Shown here one piece after another: positions 39,199 through 47,397 of a DNA stretch of 64,000 nucleotides. This DNA is from Micromonospora lupini str. Lupac 08 (GTDB lineage Bacteria; Actinomycetota; Actinomycetes; Mycobacteriales; Micromonosporaceae): assembly GCF_000297395.2 (NCBI RefSeq), contig NZ_HF570108.1, positions 1,588,611 to 1,652,610 of the forward strand, given 5' to 3'. The notes beneath the pieces were generated by a model. The model saw nothing but the letters and a program-made list of their open reading frames with translations. It had not been told where the DNA came from and did not search any database. Each line of letters begins with the position of its first letter. Within the stretch, counting starts at the first letter, position 1. A program made the translations under genes and the position numbers.

Positions 39199-40449
39199 AT
39201 GGCACCCAGAACCCTTACCCGGGCCGCGGTGGCCGGCCTCGCCGCCGTCGCCCTTCTCGGGTCCGCGGCCTGCGGCAGCGGCTTCGACGACTCGTCCGGC
39301 GACGCCAAGCAGTCCAGCGGACCGGCCAGCCTGCAGATCCTGATCGGATCCTCCGGCGAGGCCGAGACCAAGGCCGTGCAGGACGCGGCGGCGACGTGGG
39401 CGAGCAGCTCCGGCAACACCGCCACGGTCACCCCGGCGCAGGACCTCACCCAGCAGCTCGGCCAGGCCCTCGCCGGTGGCACCCCGCCCGACGTCTTCTA
39501 CGTCGACGCGGCCCGCTTCGCCGACTACGCGAGCGTCGGCGCGCTGGAGCCGTACGGCGACAAGATCTCGAACCCGGACGACTTCTACGAGAGCCTGCGC
39601 ACCACGTTCTCGTACGACGGCAAGCTCTACTGCGCGCCCAAGGACTTCTCGACGCTGGCCCTGCAGATCAACACGGACCTGTGGGCGAAGGCCGGACTGA
39701 CCGACGCCGACGTGCCGACCACCTGGGACCAGCTCACCGCGACCGCCCAGAAGATCAAGGCGAAGGGGCAGGTCGCCCTGGCGCTCGGCGACACCCGGGA
39801 CCGGATCGGCGCCTTCATGGTGCAGAACGGTGGCTGGCTGCTGAGCAAGGACGGCAAGCAGCCGACCGCCGACACCCCGGAGAACCTGGCCGCCCTCCAG
39901 TACGTCAAGACCCTGCTCACCTCCGGCCTGGCAAAGTACCCGAAGCAGCTCGACGCGGGCTGGTCCGGTGAGGCGTTCGGCAAGGGCAAGGCCGTGATGA
40001 CCATCGAGGGCAACTGGATCAAGGGCGCCCTGCAGAACGACTTCCCGAACGTGAAGTACAAGGTGGTGGCGCTGCCGGCCGGCCCGAAGGGCCAGGGCAC
40101 GCTCTCCTTCACCCAGTGCTGGGGCATCGCCGCGAAGTCGAAGTACAAGGACCAGGCGATCAAGTTCGTCGAGGCGATGACGAGCGGTGCGCAGCAGTTG
40201 ACGTTCGCGAAGGCGGTCGGTGTCATGCCGTCCCGGCAGTCGGTGCGCGACCAGTACACGGCCGCCTCCCCGACGGACAAGGTGTTCATCGACGGTGCCG
40301 CGTACGCCCAGGGCCCGGTGAACGCGCCCAAGATGGACAGCGTCCTCAAGGACCTGGACACCGGACTCCAGAGCCTGACCACCGGCGACCCGAAGACCGT
40401 GCTGCAGAACTTCGACAAGAACGCCAAGGCGGCGCTCGGCGGCAGCTGA
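39199..40449 (+). CDS. Sugar ABC transporter substrate-binding lipoprotein
   Basis: A 416-aa binding protein. Signal peptide with lipobox ending GSAAC (lipidated Cys25), then an extracellular-binding protein family 1 fold: VFYVDAARFADYASVGALEPY, FSTLALQINTDLWAKAGL, TWDQLTATAQKIKAKG, GEAFGKGKAVMTIEGNWIKG. It presents a sugar, probably a malto- or gluco-oligosaccharide, to the two permeases that follow. GGAGAG precedes the ATG. Confidence 0.93.
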   Translation: MAPRTLTRAAVAGLAAVALLGSAACGSGFDDSSGDAKQSSGPASLQILIGSSGEAETKAVQDAAATWASSSGNTATVTPAQDLTQQLGQALAGGTPPDVFYVDAARFADYASVGALEPYGDKISNPDDFYESLRTTFSYDGKLYCAPKDFSTLALQINTDLWAKAGLTDADVPTTWDQLTATAQKIKAKGQVALALGDTRDRIGAFMVQNGGWLLSKDGKQPTADTPENLAALQYVKTLLTSGLAKYPKQLDAGWSGEAFGKGKAVMTIEGNWIKGALQNDFPNVKYKVVALPAGPKGQGTLSFTQCWGIAAKSKYKDQAIKFVEAMTSGAQQLTFAKAVGVMPSRQSVRDQYTAASPTDKVFIDGAAYAQGPVNAPKMDSVLKDLDTGLQSLTTGDPKTVLQNFDKNAKAALGGS

Positions 40450-40458
40450 GGCGACGGC

Positions 40459-40485
40459 GGGGGCCCGACGACACGCGGGGCCCCC
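40459..40485 (+). terminator. Hairpin between binding-protein and permease genes
   Basis: GGGGGCCC and GGGCCCCC pair around an 11-nt loop, ten nt after the binding-protein stop. Placement inside the operon suggests partial termination or 3' protection that keeps binding-protein mRNA in excess of permease mRNA. Confidence 0.6.
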
Positions 40486-40522
40486 TTCCGCGCCTTCGGC
40501 CCGAGTAAGGGAGGGAGGGGAG

Positions 40523-41644
40523 ATGGCAACCGAGACACTGACGGCCGTGGCCACCGCGCCCGGGGCGGGTCCTCGGCGACGCCGTGGTGGCGTGCGCGGC
40601 AACGAGAACCTCGCCGGCTGGCTCTTCGTCACGCCGGTGATCGTCATCCTGGGGCTGTTCCTGCTGCTGCCGATCCTGATGGCGCTCTGGGTCAGCCTGA
40701 CCGACTGGAACGGGCAGGGCAGCCCGTTCACCGGCGACGTCCCGTTCGTCGGCGCGCACAACTACACGCAGTTGTTCACCGAGGACGGGCTGGCCCGCCG
40801 CGACTTCATGACGAGCATCCGCAACAACATCTACTACGTGGCGATCGTGGTGCCGGCGCAGACCGTGCTGGCGCTCGGGCTGGCGCTCGTCGTCAACAAC
40901 CGGATGCTCAAGGGCAAGAGCTTCTTCCGCAGCGCGTTCTACTTCCCCTCGGTCACCAGTTCGGTCGCGATCAGCGTGGTGTTCCTGTTCCTGTTCGCCA
41001 ACTCCGGCGCGGTGAACGCGCTGCTCGGCCTCCTCGGAATCGACGGACCGGAGTGGTTCGCGGACTCCCGTGGCGTGCTGCACCTGCTTCTCGGCGCGAT
41101 CGGCGTCGACACGCCCCCGGCGGCGCTTACCGACGGCGGTCCGTTCGGGCTGACCTGGTGGGACTGGCTGGCCGGCCCGAGCGTGGCGATGATCTCGATC
41201 ATCACGTTGGTCGTCTGGACCACCTCCGGCACCTTCATGCTGATGTTCCTTGCCGGTCTGCAGAACGTGCCGGTGACGCTGGACGAGGCCAGCACCCTCG
41301 ACGGCGCCTCCCGCTGGCAGCGTTTCCGCCACGTCACCCTGCCGATGATCAGGCCGACCACCTTCCTGGTGCTCACCCTCGGCATGATCGGCTCGTGGCA
41401 GGTCTTCGACCAGGTGTACGTCATGAGCCAGGGCGACCCGGCCAAGACCACTCTCACCCCGGCCTACCTGTCGTACCGGACCGCCTTCCGGGACTTCGAC
41501 TACGGCTCCGGCGCGGCGATCTCGTTCGTGCTGTTCCTCATCATCATCGTGCTCACGCTGATCCAGCGCCGGGCGCTCGCCGAGCGGGACACCGGCCGGC
41601 CGCGCCGCGGCCGGCGGCGTCGACGCGTACCGGAGAGGTCCTGA
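40523..41644 (+). CDS. Sugar ABC transporter permease, MalF type
   Basis: A 373-aa membrane protein. An N-terminal helix (WLFVTPVIVILGLFLLLPILMALWVSL) is followed by further helices, and the EAA loop EASTLDGASRWQRFRHVTLPMIRPT for ATPase contact. The ATG follows GGGAGGGAGGGGAG. Together with the next gene it forms the membrane pore. No ATPase gene is in the operon; such systems use a shared MsiK-like ATPase encoded elsewhere. Confidence 0.92.
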   Translation: MATETLTAVATAPGAGPRRRRGGVRGNENLAGWLFVTPVIVILGLFLLLPILMALWVSLTDWNGQGSPFTGDVPFVGAHNYTQLFTEDGLARRDFMTSIRNNIYYVAIVVPAQTVLALGLALVVNNRMLKGKSFFRSAFYFPSVTSSVAISVVFLFLFANSGAVNALLGLLGIDGPEWFADSRGVLHLLLGAIGVDTPPAALTDGGPFGLTWWDWLAGPSVAMISIITLVVWTTSGTFMLMFLAGLQNVPVTLDEASTLDGASRWQRFRHVTLPMIRPTTFLVLTLGMIGSWQVFDQVYVMSQGDPAKTTLTPAYLSYRTAFRDFDYGSGAAISFVLFLIIIVLTLIQRRALAERDTGRPRRGRRRRRVPERS

Positions 41645-41645
41645 C

Positions 41646-42533
41646 ATGGCCGTGCCCACCGACCGCCCGGCCGCCACGCCCACGCGCGGCGACCAGCGCG
41701 CGGCCCGCACCCTGGCCACCCGCTTCCTGGGGTACGCCACGCTCGTGTTCTTCGGCCTGGTGTTCCTCTATCCGTTCGTCATCCAGATCGGCACCGCGCT
41801 CAAGACCGAGTCCGACGCGGCGGCGAACCCGCTCTCGCCGTTCCCGGACCCGCTCACCCTGGCCGGCTTCGAGCGGATCTTCGCGGGCACCAACTTCCCG
41901 CTCTGGCTGGGCAACTCGCTGCTGGTGACCGTGCTGGTGACCCTCGGCCGGGTGTTCTTCGACTCGCTCGCCGGGTACGCCCTCGCCCGGCTGCGGTTCG
42001 CCGGGCGAGGCGGGCTGTTCGCGGCCGTCATCGCGGTCATGGCGGTGCCCGGCGTGGTGCTGCTGATCCCGAAGTTCCTGGTGCTCAACCAACTCGGTAT
42101 CTACAACAGCTACGCCGGCCTGGTGGTGCCACTGCTGGCCGACGCGGCGGGCGTGTTCATCATGAAGCAGTTCTTCGAGTCGATCCCGGTGAGCGTCGAG
42201 GAGGCCGCCCGCATCGACGGGGCGAGCATCTTCCGCACCTTCTGGTCGGTGGTGCTGCCGATGGCGAAGCCGGCGCTGATCACCCTCACCATCCTCTCGT
42301 TCCAGGGCTCCTGGAACGAGTTCCCGCACAGCCTCGTGTCGGTGCAGGACCCCGACCTGTTCACCCTGCCGCGCGGCCTCGCCGACCTGGTCAGCGGCTC
42401 GCTGGGCAGCGGCACCCAGTACCCGCTCAAGCTGGGCGCGGCGCTGCTCGCCACCATCCCGGTGGCGATCATCTTCGTGATGTTCCAGCGCTACTTCGTC
42501 CGCGACGCCAACGACGGCTCGGACAAGGGCTGA
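41646..42533 (+). CDS. Sugar ABC transporter permease, MalG type
   Basis: A 295-aa membrane protein with six predicted helices (YATLVFFGLVFLYPFVIQIGTALK at the start) and the EAA loop EEAARIDGASIFRTFWSVVLPMAKPAL. The ATG comes just after the upstream stop, so the two permeases are co-translated. Confidence 0.92.
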   Translation: MAVPTDRPAATPTRGDQRAARTLATRFLGYATLVFFGLVFLYPFVIQIGTALKTESDAAANPLSPFPDPLTLAGFERIFAGTNFPLWLGNSLLVTVLVTLGRVFFDSLAGYALARLRFAGRGGLFAAVIAVMAVPGVVLLIPKFLVLNQLGIYNSYAGLVVPLLADAAGVFIMKQFFESIPVSVEEAARIDGASIFRTFWSVVLPMAKPALITLTILSFQGSWNEFPHSLVSVQDPDLFTLPRGLADLVSGSLGSGTQYPLKLGAALLATIPVAIIFVMFQRYFVRDANDGSDKG

Positions 42534-42539
42534 CCGGCG

Positions 42540-42576
42540 CAGGTGTGGCGGGCCCCGAGTCGGGCCGCCACACCTG
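42540..42576. terminator. Bidirectional hairpin after the sugar operon
   Basis: CAGGTGTGGCGGGCCC pairs with GGGCCGCCACACCTG with one bulged base and a 6-nt loop. It lies between the convergent permease and GNAT genes, touching the GNAT stop codon. Confidence 0.7.
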
Positions 42577-43158
42577 TCACTCGGTCGGTACCTTCTCGGT
42601 CGGGACGGCCACGTGCAGGCGCACCTGAGGCACCAGCATGTCGTCGACGTCCAGCGCCCGGGCCGCGCCGTCGGGCTCCCAGCCGGTGCTGGTGAGGAAC
42701 TTCCGGGTCGCCTCGTCACCGTCGAACGCCCACGCCACCGCCCGACTCAAGCCGTCCTCGCGCCACAGGTCGACTGTCGCGGCGAGCAGGCGACTGCCGT
42801 GCCCCCGCCGGCCCCAGCGCGGCTCCACCAGCAGGTCGGTCACGGCGGCCACGTCCGGGCCGAGCGCGTCGGCCGGCTCACCCGGGGCGAGCGCCTCGCC
42901 GTCGGCCGGGCCGGAGGCGGCGAACCCCACCAGATACGATTGCTCGGCCTGTTCGACGGCGACAAGCACCCGGTGCGCGCCCGAGGGCGGCTCCAGCACC
43001 GCGGCGCTCCACCGCCGGGCGAGGAACGCCTCGTCCAGGTTGTCGAGCACATGCCGAGGCAGGATCCGGCGGTACGCGACCCGCCAGGTCGCGAGCTGGA
43101 TGCGTGCGATCTCGCCGGCGTCCTCGGGACGCGCCGGGCGGACGTACCCGAGAGCCAT
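42577..43158 (-). CDS. GNAT-family N-acetyltransferase
   Basis: A 193-aa acetyltransferase: VRPARPEDAGEIARIQLATWRVAYRRILP at the N-terminus, VAAVTDLLVEPRWGRRGHGSRLLAATVDLWREDG with the acetyl-CoA RxxGxGxxL loop, then AVAWAFDGDEATRKFLTSTGWEPDG. Substrate unknown. Divergent from the GT87 gene. Confidence 0.85.
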   Translation of the reverse strand: MALGYVRPARPEDAGEIARIQLATWRVAYRRILPRHVLDNLDEAFLARRWSAAVLEPPSGAHRVLVAVEQAEQSYLVGFAASGPADGEALAPGEPADALGPDVAAVTDLLVEPRWGRRGHGSRLLAATVDLWREDGLSRAVAWAFDGDEATRKFLTSTGWEPDGAARALDVDDMLVPQVRLHVAVPTEKVPTE

Positions 43159-43166
43159 GGGACGGA

Positions 43167-43172
43167 AGCCTA
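43167..43172 (-). promoter_or_regulatory. Putative -10 of the GNAT gene at 42577-43158
   Basis: TAGGCT read on the minus strand lies 8 nt before the ATG, consistent with a leaderless transcript. Confidence 0.4.
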
Positions 43173-43193
43173 CGCAGGGCGAGGGAGGCGACG

Positions 43194-44468
43194 GTGGCGC
43201 AGGGTGCCAACAGGACGACCGCGCAGGTCGTCGGGGTGGTGGTGCTCGCCGCGGCGGTCGCCGCGTTCCTCGCCGTCGCGGCCGTCCGGCACGGTTTCTT
43301 CGACCTGAAGGTCTACTACGGCGCCTTGACGTGGTGGGTGCACGACGGCGGGGAGATCTACGACTACCTCAAACCGGGCACCCAGTACGGCTTCACGTAC
43401 CCGCCGTTCGCGGCGCTTGTCATGCTGCCGATGGCGTACCTGCCGTGGTCGGCCGCGATCGCGGTGAGCGTGCTTGCCAGCGTGGCCACCACCACGGTGC
43501 TGATCTGGTGGCTGGTCGACCCGATCGCCCGCCGGGCCGGCTGGACCCGCTGGTTCGCGTTCGCCGTCGCGCTCTGCCTGGCCGCCGCCTTCGAGCCGAT
43601 GCGGGAGACGGTGAACTTCGGCCAGGTCAACACGCTGCTGCTCTTCCTGGTGGCGGTGGACCTGCTGCGGCTGCTGCCGGCCGGCAACCGGTGGGCCGGG
43701 GTGGGCATCGGCCTGGCCACCGCGATCAAGCTGACCCCGGGCATCTTCATCGTCTATCTGCTGGTCACCGGGCGGTGGCGGGCTGCGCTCACCGCCAGCG
43801 GCGTGGCCGCCGGGGTGTCGCTGCTGGCCGGCGCGCTCTTCCCGGACGCGTCCCGGGAGTTCTGGACCGAGGCGCTGTGGAACACCGGGCGGGTCGGCGA
43901 GCTGGCGTTCGTCTCCAACCAGTCGCTGCGCGGGGTCGTCGCCCGGCTCGACCCGCAGCACCCGAGCACCCTGCTCTGGCTGCTGCTCGTGCTCGGCGCC
44001 CTGGCGCTCTGGGCCTGGCGGTCGCGGGCCGCCGTCGCGGCCGGCGACGAGGCGACCGGCCTGGCGCTGACCGGCGCGGTGATGTGCCTGGTCAGCCCGG
44101 TCACCTGGGTCCACCACCTGGTCTGGCTGCTGCCGGGACTGATCCTGCTTGTCGACAACGCGATGGCCGCGCCGGCCGGTCGCCGCCGCCGCGTCGTGCT
44201 GGCCGCCGCGACCATCGGGTACGTGCTGCTGATCAGCCGGACCGTCTGGTTCTGGGAGAAGGACTTCACAGGCGTCGACGGCTTCGTCGGCAGCAACGCG
44301 TACGTCTGGATCAGCCTGGCCCTGCTGGCCTTCCTGCCGGTCCGCAGGTGGCTGGCACCCGGCGGCTCAGTAGTCGAGGCGGCCGGCGTACCGCAGCTCG
44401 ACCAGCCCGACCGGCCCGCGCCCGCCGGCGAGCGGCACCTGGTAGGTCGACCGCTCACCGTCAGGTGA
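43194..44468 (+). CDS. GT87-type (DUF2029) polyprenyl-phosphate-dependent mannosyltransferase
   Basis: A 424-aa membrane protein of about ten helices. The first loop has the acidic FFDLKVYYGALTWWVHDGGEIYDYLKPGTQYGFTYPPFAALVMLP region typical of GT87/PimE-like glycosyltransferases, with FGQVNTLLLFLV and MCLVSPVTWVHHLVWLLPGL later. Relatives add alpha-1,2-mannose to phosphatidylinositol mannosides or arabinan in the actinobacterial envelope. GTG at 43194 follows GAGGGAGG. Its last 34 codons overlap the convergent GNAT gene (102 nt), an unusual overlap that could reflect a missing base near the 3' end. Confidence 0.85.
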   Translation: MAQGANRTTAQVVGVVVLAAAVAAFLAVAAVRHGFFDLKVYYGALTWWVHDGGEIYDYLKPGTQYGFTYPPFAALVMLPMAYLPWSAAIAVSVLASVATTTVLIWWLVDPIARRAGWTRWFAFAVALCLAAAFEPMRETVNFGQVNTLLLFLVAVDLLRLLPAGNRWAGVGIGLATAIKLTPGIFIVYLLVTGRWRAALTASGVAAGVSLLAGALFPDASREFWTEALWNTGRVGELAFVSNQSLRGVVARLDPQHPSTLLWLLLVLGALALWAWRSRAAVAAGDEATGLALTGAVMCLVSPVTWVHHLVWLLPGLILLVDNAMAAPAGRRRRVVLAAATIGYVLLISRTVWFWEKDFTGVDGFVGSNAYVWISLALLAFLPVRRWLAPGGSVVEAAGVPQLDQPDRPAPAGERHLVGRPLTVR

Positions 44469-44918
44469 CAGCCCCGCCCGTTCGTAGAACCGGCGGGCCC
44501 GCCGGTTGTCCGCCAGCACCCACAGCCGGTAGCCGGTCCAGCCCCGCTCGCTGAGCCCGTCGCGGGCGGCGGCGAGCAGAGCGGCTGCCGTCCCGTCGCC
44601 CCAGAACGCCGGCTCGACGTAGAGCGCCAGCACCTCGCCGACCGTCGGGTCCAGGTCCTCGCGGTCCTGGTTGCGGCGGTACGGCCCGAACGTGGTGAAG
44701 CCGACGACCAACCCGTCCACCTCGCCGAGCAGGGTGTTGAACGGGTGCTCCGGGTCGGCGGTGCCCACGTCGCGGCGGCGCTGCGCCCAGGCCCCCACGT
44801 TGAGGCGCCCGAGCACCTCGTCCGGCATGAAGCCGGCGTAACCCGACTGCCAGCCGTGCACGTGCACGCGGGCGACCGCCTCGGCGTCGTCCGGCTCCTC
44901 CCGGCGGATGGTCAGCAT
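44367..44918 (-). CDS. GNAT-family N-acetyltransferase
   Basis: A 183-aa acetyltransferase beginning [39 protein letters not shown], with the acetyl-CoA segment [31 protein letters not shown] and the [22 protein letters not shown]-terminus. Substrate unknown. A TAGAAC hexamer lies 6 nt before the ATG on the minus strand. Its 3' end overlaps the GT87 gene. Confidence 0.85.
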   Translation of the reverse strand: MLTIRREEPDDAEAVARVHVHGWQSGYAGFMPDEVLGRLNVGAWAQRRRDVGTADPEHPFNTLLGEVDGLVVGFTTFGPYRRNQDREDLDPTVGEVLALYVEPAFWGDGTAAALLAAARDGLSERGWTGYRLWVLADNRRARRFYERAGLSPDGERSTYQVPLAGGRGPVGLVELRYAGRLDY

Positions 44919-44984
44919 TGCACCGTTCTATGCCCCCGTGGCGGTCGGAGTCCAGCTTCCCGCACCGGCGTCGTACCGATGATT

Positions 44985-44990
44985 TATCGT
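44985..44990 (+). promoter_or_regulatory. Putative -10 of the YcaQ-like gene
   Basis: TATCGT lies 8 nt before the ATG at 44999, supporting that start and a leaderless transcript. Confidence 0.4.
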
Positions 44991-44998
44991 CGCCGACG

Positions 44999-46228
44999 AT
45001 GGCCGCACCGGAATCACTCTCGCTCGCCCAGGCCCGCCGGGTGGCACTCGCCGCCCAGGGCTTCGCCGACCCGCCGCCGGTCGGGGTGCCGACGCGTCGA
45101 CATCTGCGCCGGGTCCTCGACCGGGTCGGGTTGATCCAGATGGACTCGGTGAACGTGCTGCAGCGCGCGCACTACCTGCCGCTCTACAGTCGGCTCGGTC
45201 CGTACCCCACCTCGCTTCTCGACCAGGCCGCCTACCGGCGGCCTCGCGAGCTGTTCGAGTACTGGGGCCACGAGGCGTCGCTGGTGCCGGTGGGGCTGCA
45301 CCCGCTGCTGCGCTGGCGGATGGCCCGCGCGCACAGCGAATCCTGGGGCGGCATGCGGCGCATCGCCCAGGAGCAGCCGGAGCTGGTCGCCTGGGTCCGT
45401 GACGAGGTGGCCGCGCGGGGCCCGTTGACCGCCGCCGAGATCGAGCACGACGCCCCCCGGGAGACCGGCAACTGGGGGTGGAACTGGTCGGCGGTGAAGC
45501 GGGCGCTGGAGTTCCTGTTCTGGGCCGGCGAGGTGACCGCCGCGGAGCGCAGCACCTCCTTCGCCCGCCGCTACGACCTGCCCGAGCGGGTGCTCCCGCC
45601 GGCCGTGCTGGCCGCGCCCACCCCGACCGACGCCGAGGCGTACCGCGCTCTGGTGGCCCTGGCGGCGCGGTCGCTCGGGGTGGCCGCCGAACCGGAGCTG
45701 CGCGACTACTTCCGGCTGCCACTGGCCGGCGCCCGGCAGGCAGTCGCGGAGCTGGCCGAGGCCGGCGAGCTGGTGCCGGTCACCGTGGCGGGTTGGCGGC
45801 AGCCGGCCTGGCTGCACGCGTCCGCCCGACTGCCCCGGTGGGTTCGCGGCAACACCCTGGTCAGCCCGTTCGACCCGCTGGTCTGGGAACGTGCCCGCAC
45901 CGAGCGGCTGTTCGACTTCAGCTACCGCATCGAGATCTACGTCCCGGCGCCACAGCGGGTGTACGGCTACTACGTGCTGCCGTTCCTCCAGGGCGACCGG
46001 TTCACCGCCCGCGTCGACCTGAAGGCCGACCGCAAGGCCGGAGTGCTGCTGGTGCCGGCCGCCTGGATCGAGCCCGGCGCCGACCCGGGGGAGACGGCCG
46101 TCGCCCTCGCCGCCGAGCTGTACCGGCTCGCCGGCTGGCTCGGCCTGGACGCGGTGGTGCCCCCCGCGGCCGGCGACCTGGCCGGTCCGCTCACCGCCGC
46201 GTTGGCCGGCGTGTCCGGTGTACCGTGA
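44999..46228 (+). CDS. HTH_42 winged-helix DNA glycosylase-like protein (YcaQ/AlkX type)
   Basis: A 409-aa protein of the HTH_42 superfamily. [15 protein letters not shown] starts the fold and [28 protein letters not shown] holds the catalytic strand. Its QMD tripeptide matches the Q-x-D motif reported for the YcaQ/AlkX branch rather than the Q-x-Q of Alk[13 protein letters not shown] and [22 protein letters not shown] (winged helix) follow, then [36 protein letters not shown]. Members unhook interstrand DNA cross-links or excise alkylated bases, and some confer resistance to self-made genotoxins. No biosynthetic genes are nearby. Confidence 0.8.
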   Translation: MAAPESLSLAQARRVALAAQGFADPPPVGVPTRRHLRRVLDRVGLIQMDSVNVLQRAHYLPLYSRLGPYPTSLLDQAAYRRPRELFEYWGHEASLVPVGLHPLLRWRMARAHSESWGGMRRIAQEQPELVAWVRDEVAARGPLTAAEIEHDAPRETGNWGWNWSAVKRALEFLFWAGEVTAAERSTSFARRYDLPERVLPPAVLAAPTPTDAEAYRALVALAARSLGVAAEPELRDYFRLPLAGARQAVAELAEAGELVPVTVAGWRQPAWLHASARLPRWVRGNTLVSPFDPLVWERARTERLFDFSYRIEIYVPAPQRVYGYYVLPFLQGDRFTARVDLKADRKAGVLLVPAAWIEPGADPGETAVALAAELYRLAGWLGLDAVVPPAAGDLAGPLTAALAGVSGVP

Positions 46229-46232
46229 GCGC

Positions 46233-46769
46233 GTGACGAGCGTTCCCGGACCGGCCGACCAGCCGCAGCCCACCGGTTGGCCGGCGAGCCCGCCAGATGG
46301 TTACGGCTACCCGGCGCCCGAGCCCGACCGGCTCACCCGGGTCGTGCTGCGGCTCTACGAGCGTTCGCCACGCTGGGCGGTACCGCTGGCCGCGGTCGGC
46401 TGCGTCGGCCTCGGGATGGCGTACGCGCTGCTGAGCAACCCGGCCCACGCCGACCCGGACGCCGCGCCGACCTGCCTGCTCAAGCTGACCACAGGGCTCG
46501 ACTGCCCGGGCTGCGGCGGCACCCGCGCGCTCTGGTACGTGCTGCACGGCGACCTGCCGGCCGCCGCCCGGCACCACTTCCTCTTCGTGTTCGCGCTGCC
46601 GTTCCTGGCGTACCTCTTCGTGGCCTGGGCGGGAAACCAGGCGTTCGGGTGGCGGCTGCCCGAGCTGCGGATCAGCTCGAAGGTCATCGTCGGGTTCCTG
46701 GGCGTGTGGCTGGCGTTCTCGGTGCTGCGCAACCTGCCCTGGGCGCCGTTCACCTCGCTCTACGTCTGA
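46233..46769 (+). CDS. DUF2752 membrane protein
   Basis: A 178-aa protein. A Pro-rich cytoplasmic head of about 45 residues is followed by three hydrophobic segments. The loop CLLKLTTGLDCPGCGGTRALWYVLHGDLPAA carries the CPxCGxTR motif that defines DUF2752. GTG at 46233 begins 4 nt after the preceding stop. Function unknown; the cysteines may bind metal. Confidence 0.82.
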   Translation: MTSVPGPADQPQPTGWPASPPDGYGYPAPEPDRLTRVVLRLYERSPRWAVPLAAVGCVGLGMAYALLSNPAHADPDAAPTCLLKLTTGLDCPGCGGTRALWYVLHGDLPAAARHHFLFVFALPFLAYLFVAWAGNQAFGWRLPELRISSKVIVGFLGVWLAFSVLRNLPWAPFTSLYV

Positions 46770-46835
46770 GCGCGCGGACCCGCGCTGTCCTTCTCGCTAC
46801 CTTGGCGGGTGAGGCAGGACCATCCCGTGTCCCCC

Positions 46836-46914
46836 TGTAGAGGTGCCCCAGATATGGGGCTCGGCCCGGTCGTCGCTGGCCCCAGCCTGGCCCCACCGAT
46901 GGGGCAGCTCTACA
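46836..46914. repeat. Inverted repeat around a nested CCCC/GGGG dyad
   Basis: TGTAGAGGTGCCCCA (46836-46850) pairs with TGGGGCAGCTCTACA (46900-46914) with one mismatch. Inside, GCCCCAGATATGGGGC is a further small palindrome. It could fold as a cruciform-like terminator for the DUF2752 gene or be a mobile miniature element. Confidence 0.6.
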
Positions 46915-47016
46915 GGCAGCCGAGGAGGTGCAGGGGTCCGGCGGCCCCGCCTCGGACCGGCGCCAGCGCGGGGGATCCGGCGCTTGGTCGGTCCTGCTGT
47001 TCAGCCCCTTTCGAGC

Positions 47017-47036
47017 TGATGTCGTTCACGACATCA
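47017..47036. repeat. Hairpin TGATGTCG-loop-CGACATCA
   Basis: Perfect 8-bp stem with a TTCA loop. Closely related to the hairpin at 47230-47253. Confidence 0.6.
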
Positions 47037-47128
47037 CGTAGCTGATCCTGAGCCATTTGCCGACGAACCGCCCACGCACCCGCCCAGACCGAGTCGACTC
47101 GGGCGTCGGGCCCGTCAGGCCCGTCGGG

Positions 47129-47182
47129 CCGGTCGGGTGGCTCGGGCCGGTCGGGTGGCTCGGGCCGGTCGGGTGGCTCGGT
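47129..47182. repeat. Three tandem copies of an 18-bp unit
   Basis: CCGGTCGGGTGGCTCGGG occurs at 47129, 47147 and 47165; only the last base of the third copy differs. Confidence 0.85.
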
Positions 47183-47229
47183 TCTACCGGCGAGCTGGGT
47201 TGGTCACTCCGGCTGGCCGTGGGTCGGCG

Positions 47230-47253
47230 GCTGATGTCTCGGACGACATCAGC
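47230..47253. repeat. Hairpin GCTGATGTC-loop-GACATCAGC
   Basis: Perfect 9-bp stem with the 6-nt loop TCGGAC. The stem sequence matches the hairpin 200 bp upstream, so the two are copies of one palindromic element. Confidence 0.65.
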
Positions 47254-47278
47254 TCCAAAGGACGCGGCCAGGACCCTC

Positions 47279-47324
47279 GGTCCCGGGCCCGGCCATGACC
47301 CTTGGTCCCGGGCCCGGCCATGAC
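47279..47324. repeat. Direct repeat of 21 bp with a 25-bp period
   Basis: GGTCCCGGGCCCGGCCATGAC occurs at 47279 and 47304. The core CCCGGGCCCGG is itself nearly palindromic. Confidence 0.8.
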
Positions 47325-47360
47325 GCCCGAGTGATCGACATTGCACGGGGCGCGCCTGAG

Positions 47361-47390
47361 TTGGGTGCGAAGGTGCCGCGCCACTACAGT
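47361..47390 (+). promoter_or_regulatory. Promoter of thyX
   Basis: TTGGGT (47361-47366) and TACAGT (47385-47390) are separated by 18 nt; the -10 ends 7 nt before the thyX ATG. The best complete sigma-70-like promoter in the window, with a leaderless layout. Confidence 0.5.
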
Positions 47391-47397
47391 CGCTGGC

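Larger units (their letters stand above)
46770..47397. other. 628-bp intergenic region, hairpin- and repeat-rich, no gene found
   Basis: Reading both strands I find no frame with gene-like codon use and a ribosome binding site. The region contains an imperfect dyad (46836-46914), two related hairpins (47017-47036 and 47230-47253), three copies of an 18-bp unit (47129-47182) and a direct repeat of 21 bp (47279-47299, 47304-47324), ending at the thyX promoter. It is the longest gene-free stretch in the window. Confidence 0.8.

Noticed and set aside
44367-44468. Frameshift at the 3' end of the GT87 gene
   Set aside because: The overlap with the GNAT gene is suspicious, but unlike the MATE gene no alternative frame gives an evidently conserved ending, so I left the gene as read.
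47057-47323. Short Pro/Gly repeat-coding frames in the gap before thyX
   Set aside because: They arise from the 18-bp tandem repeat and lack a ribosome binding site; judged non-coding.
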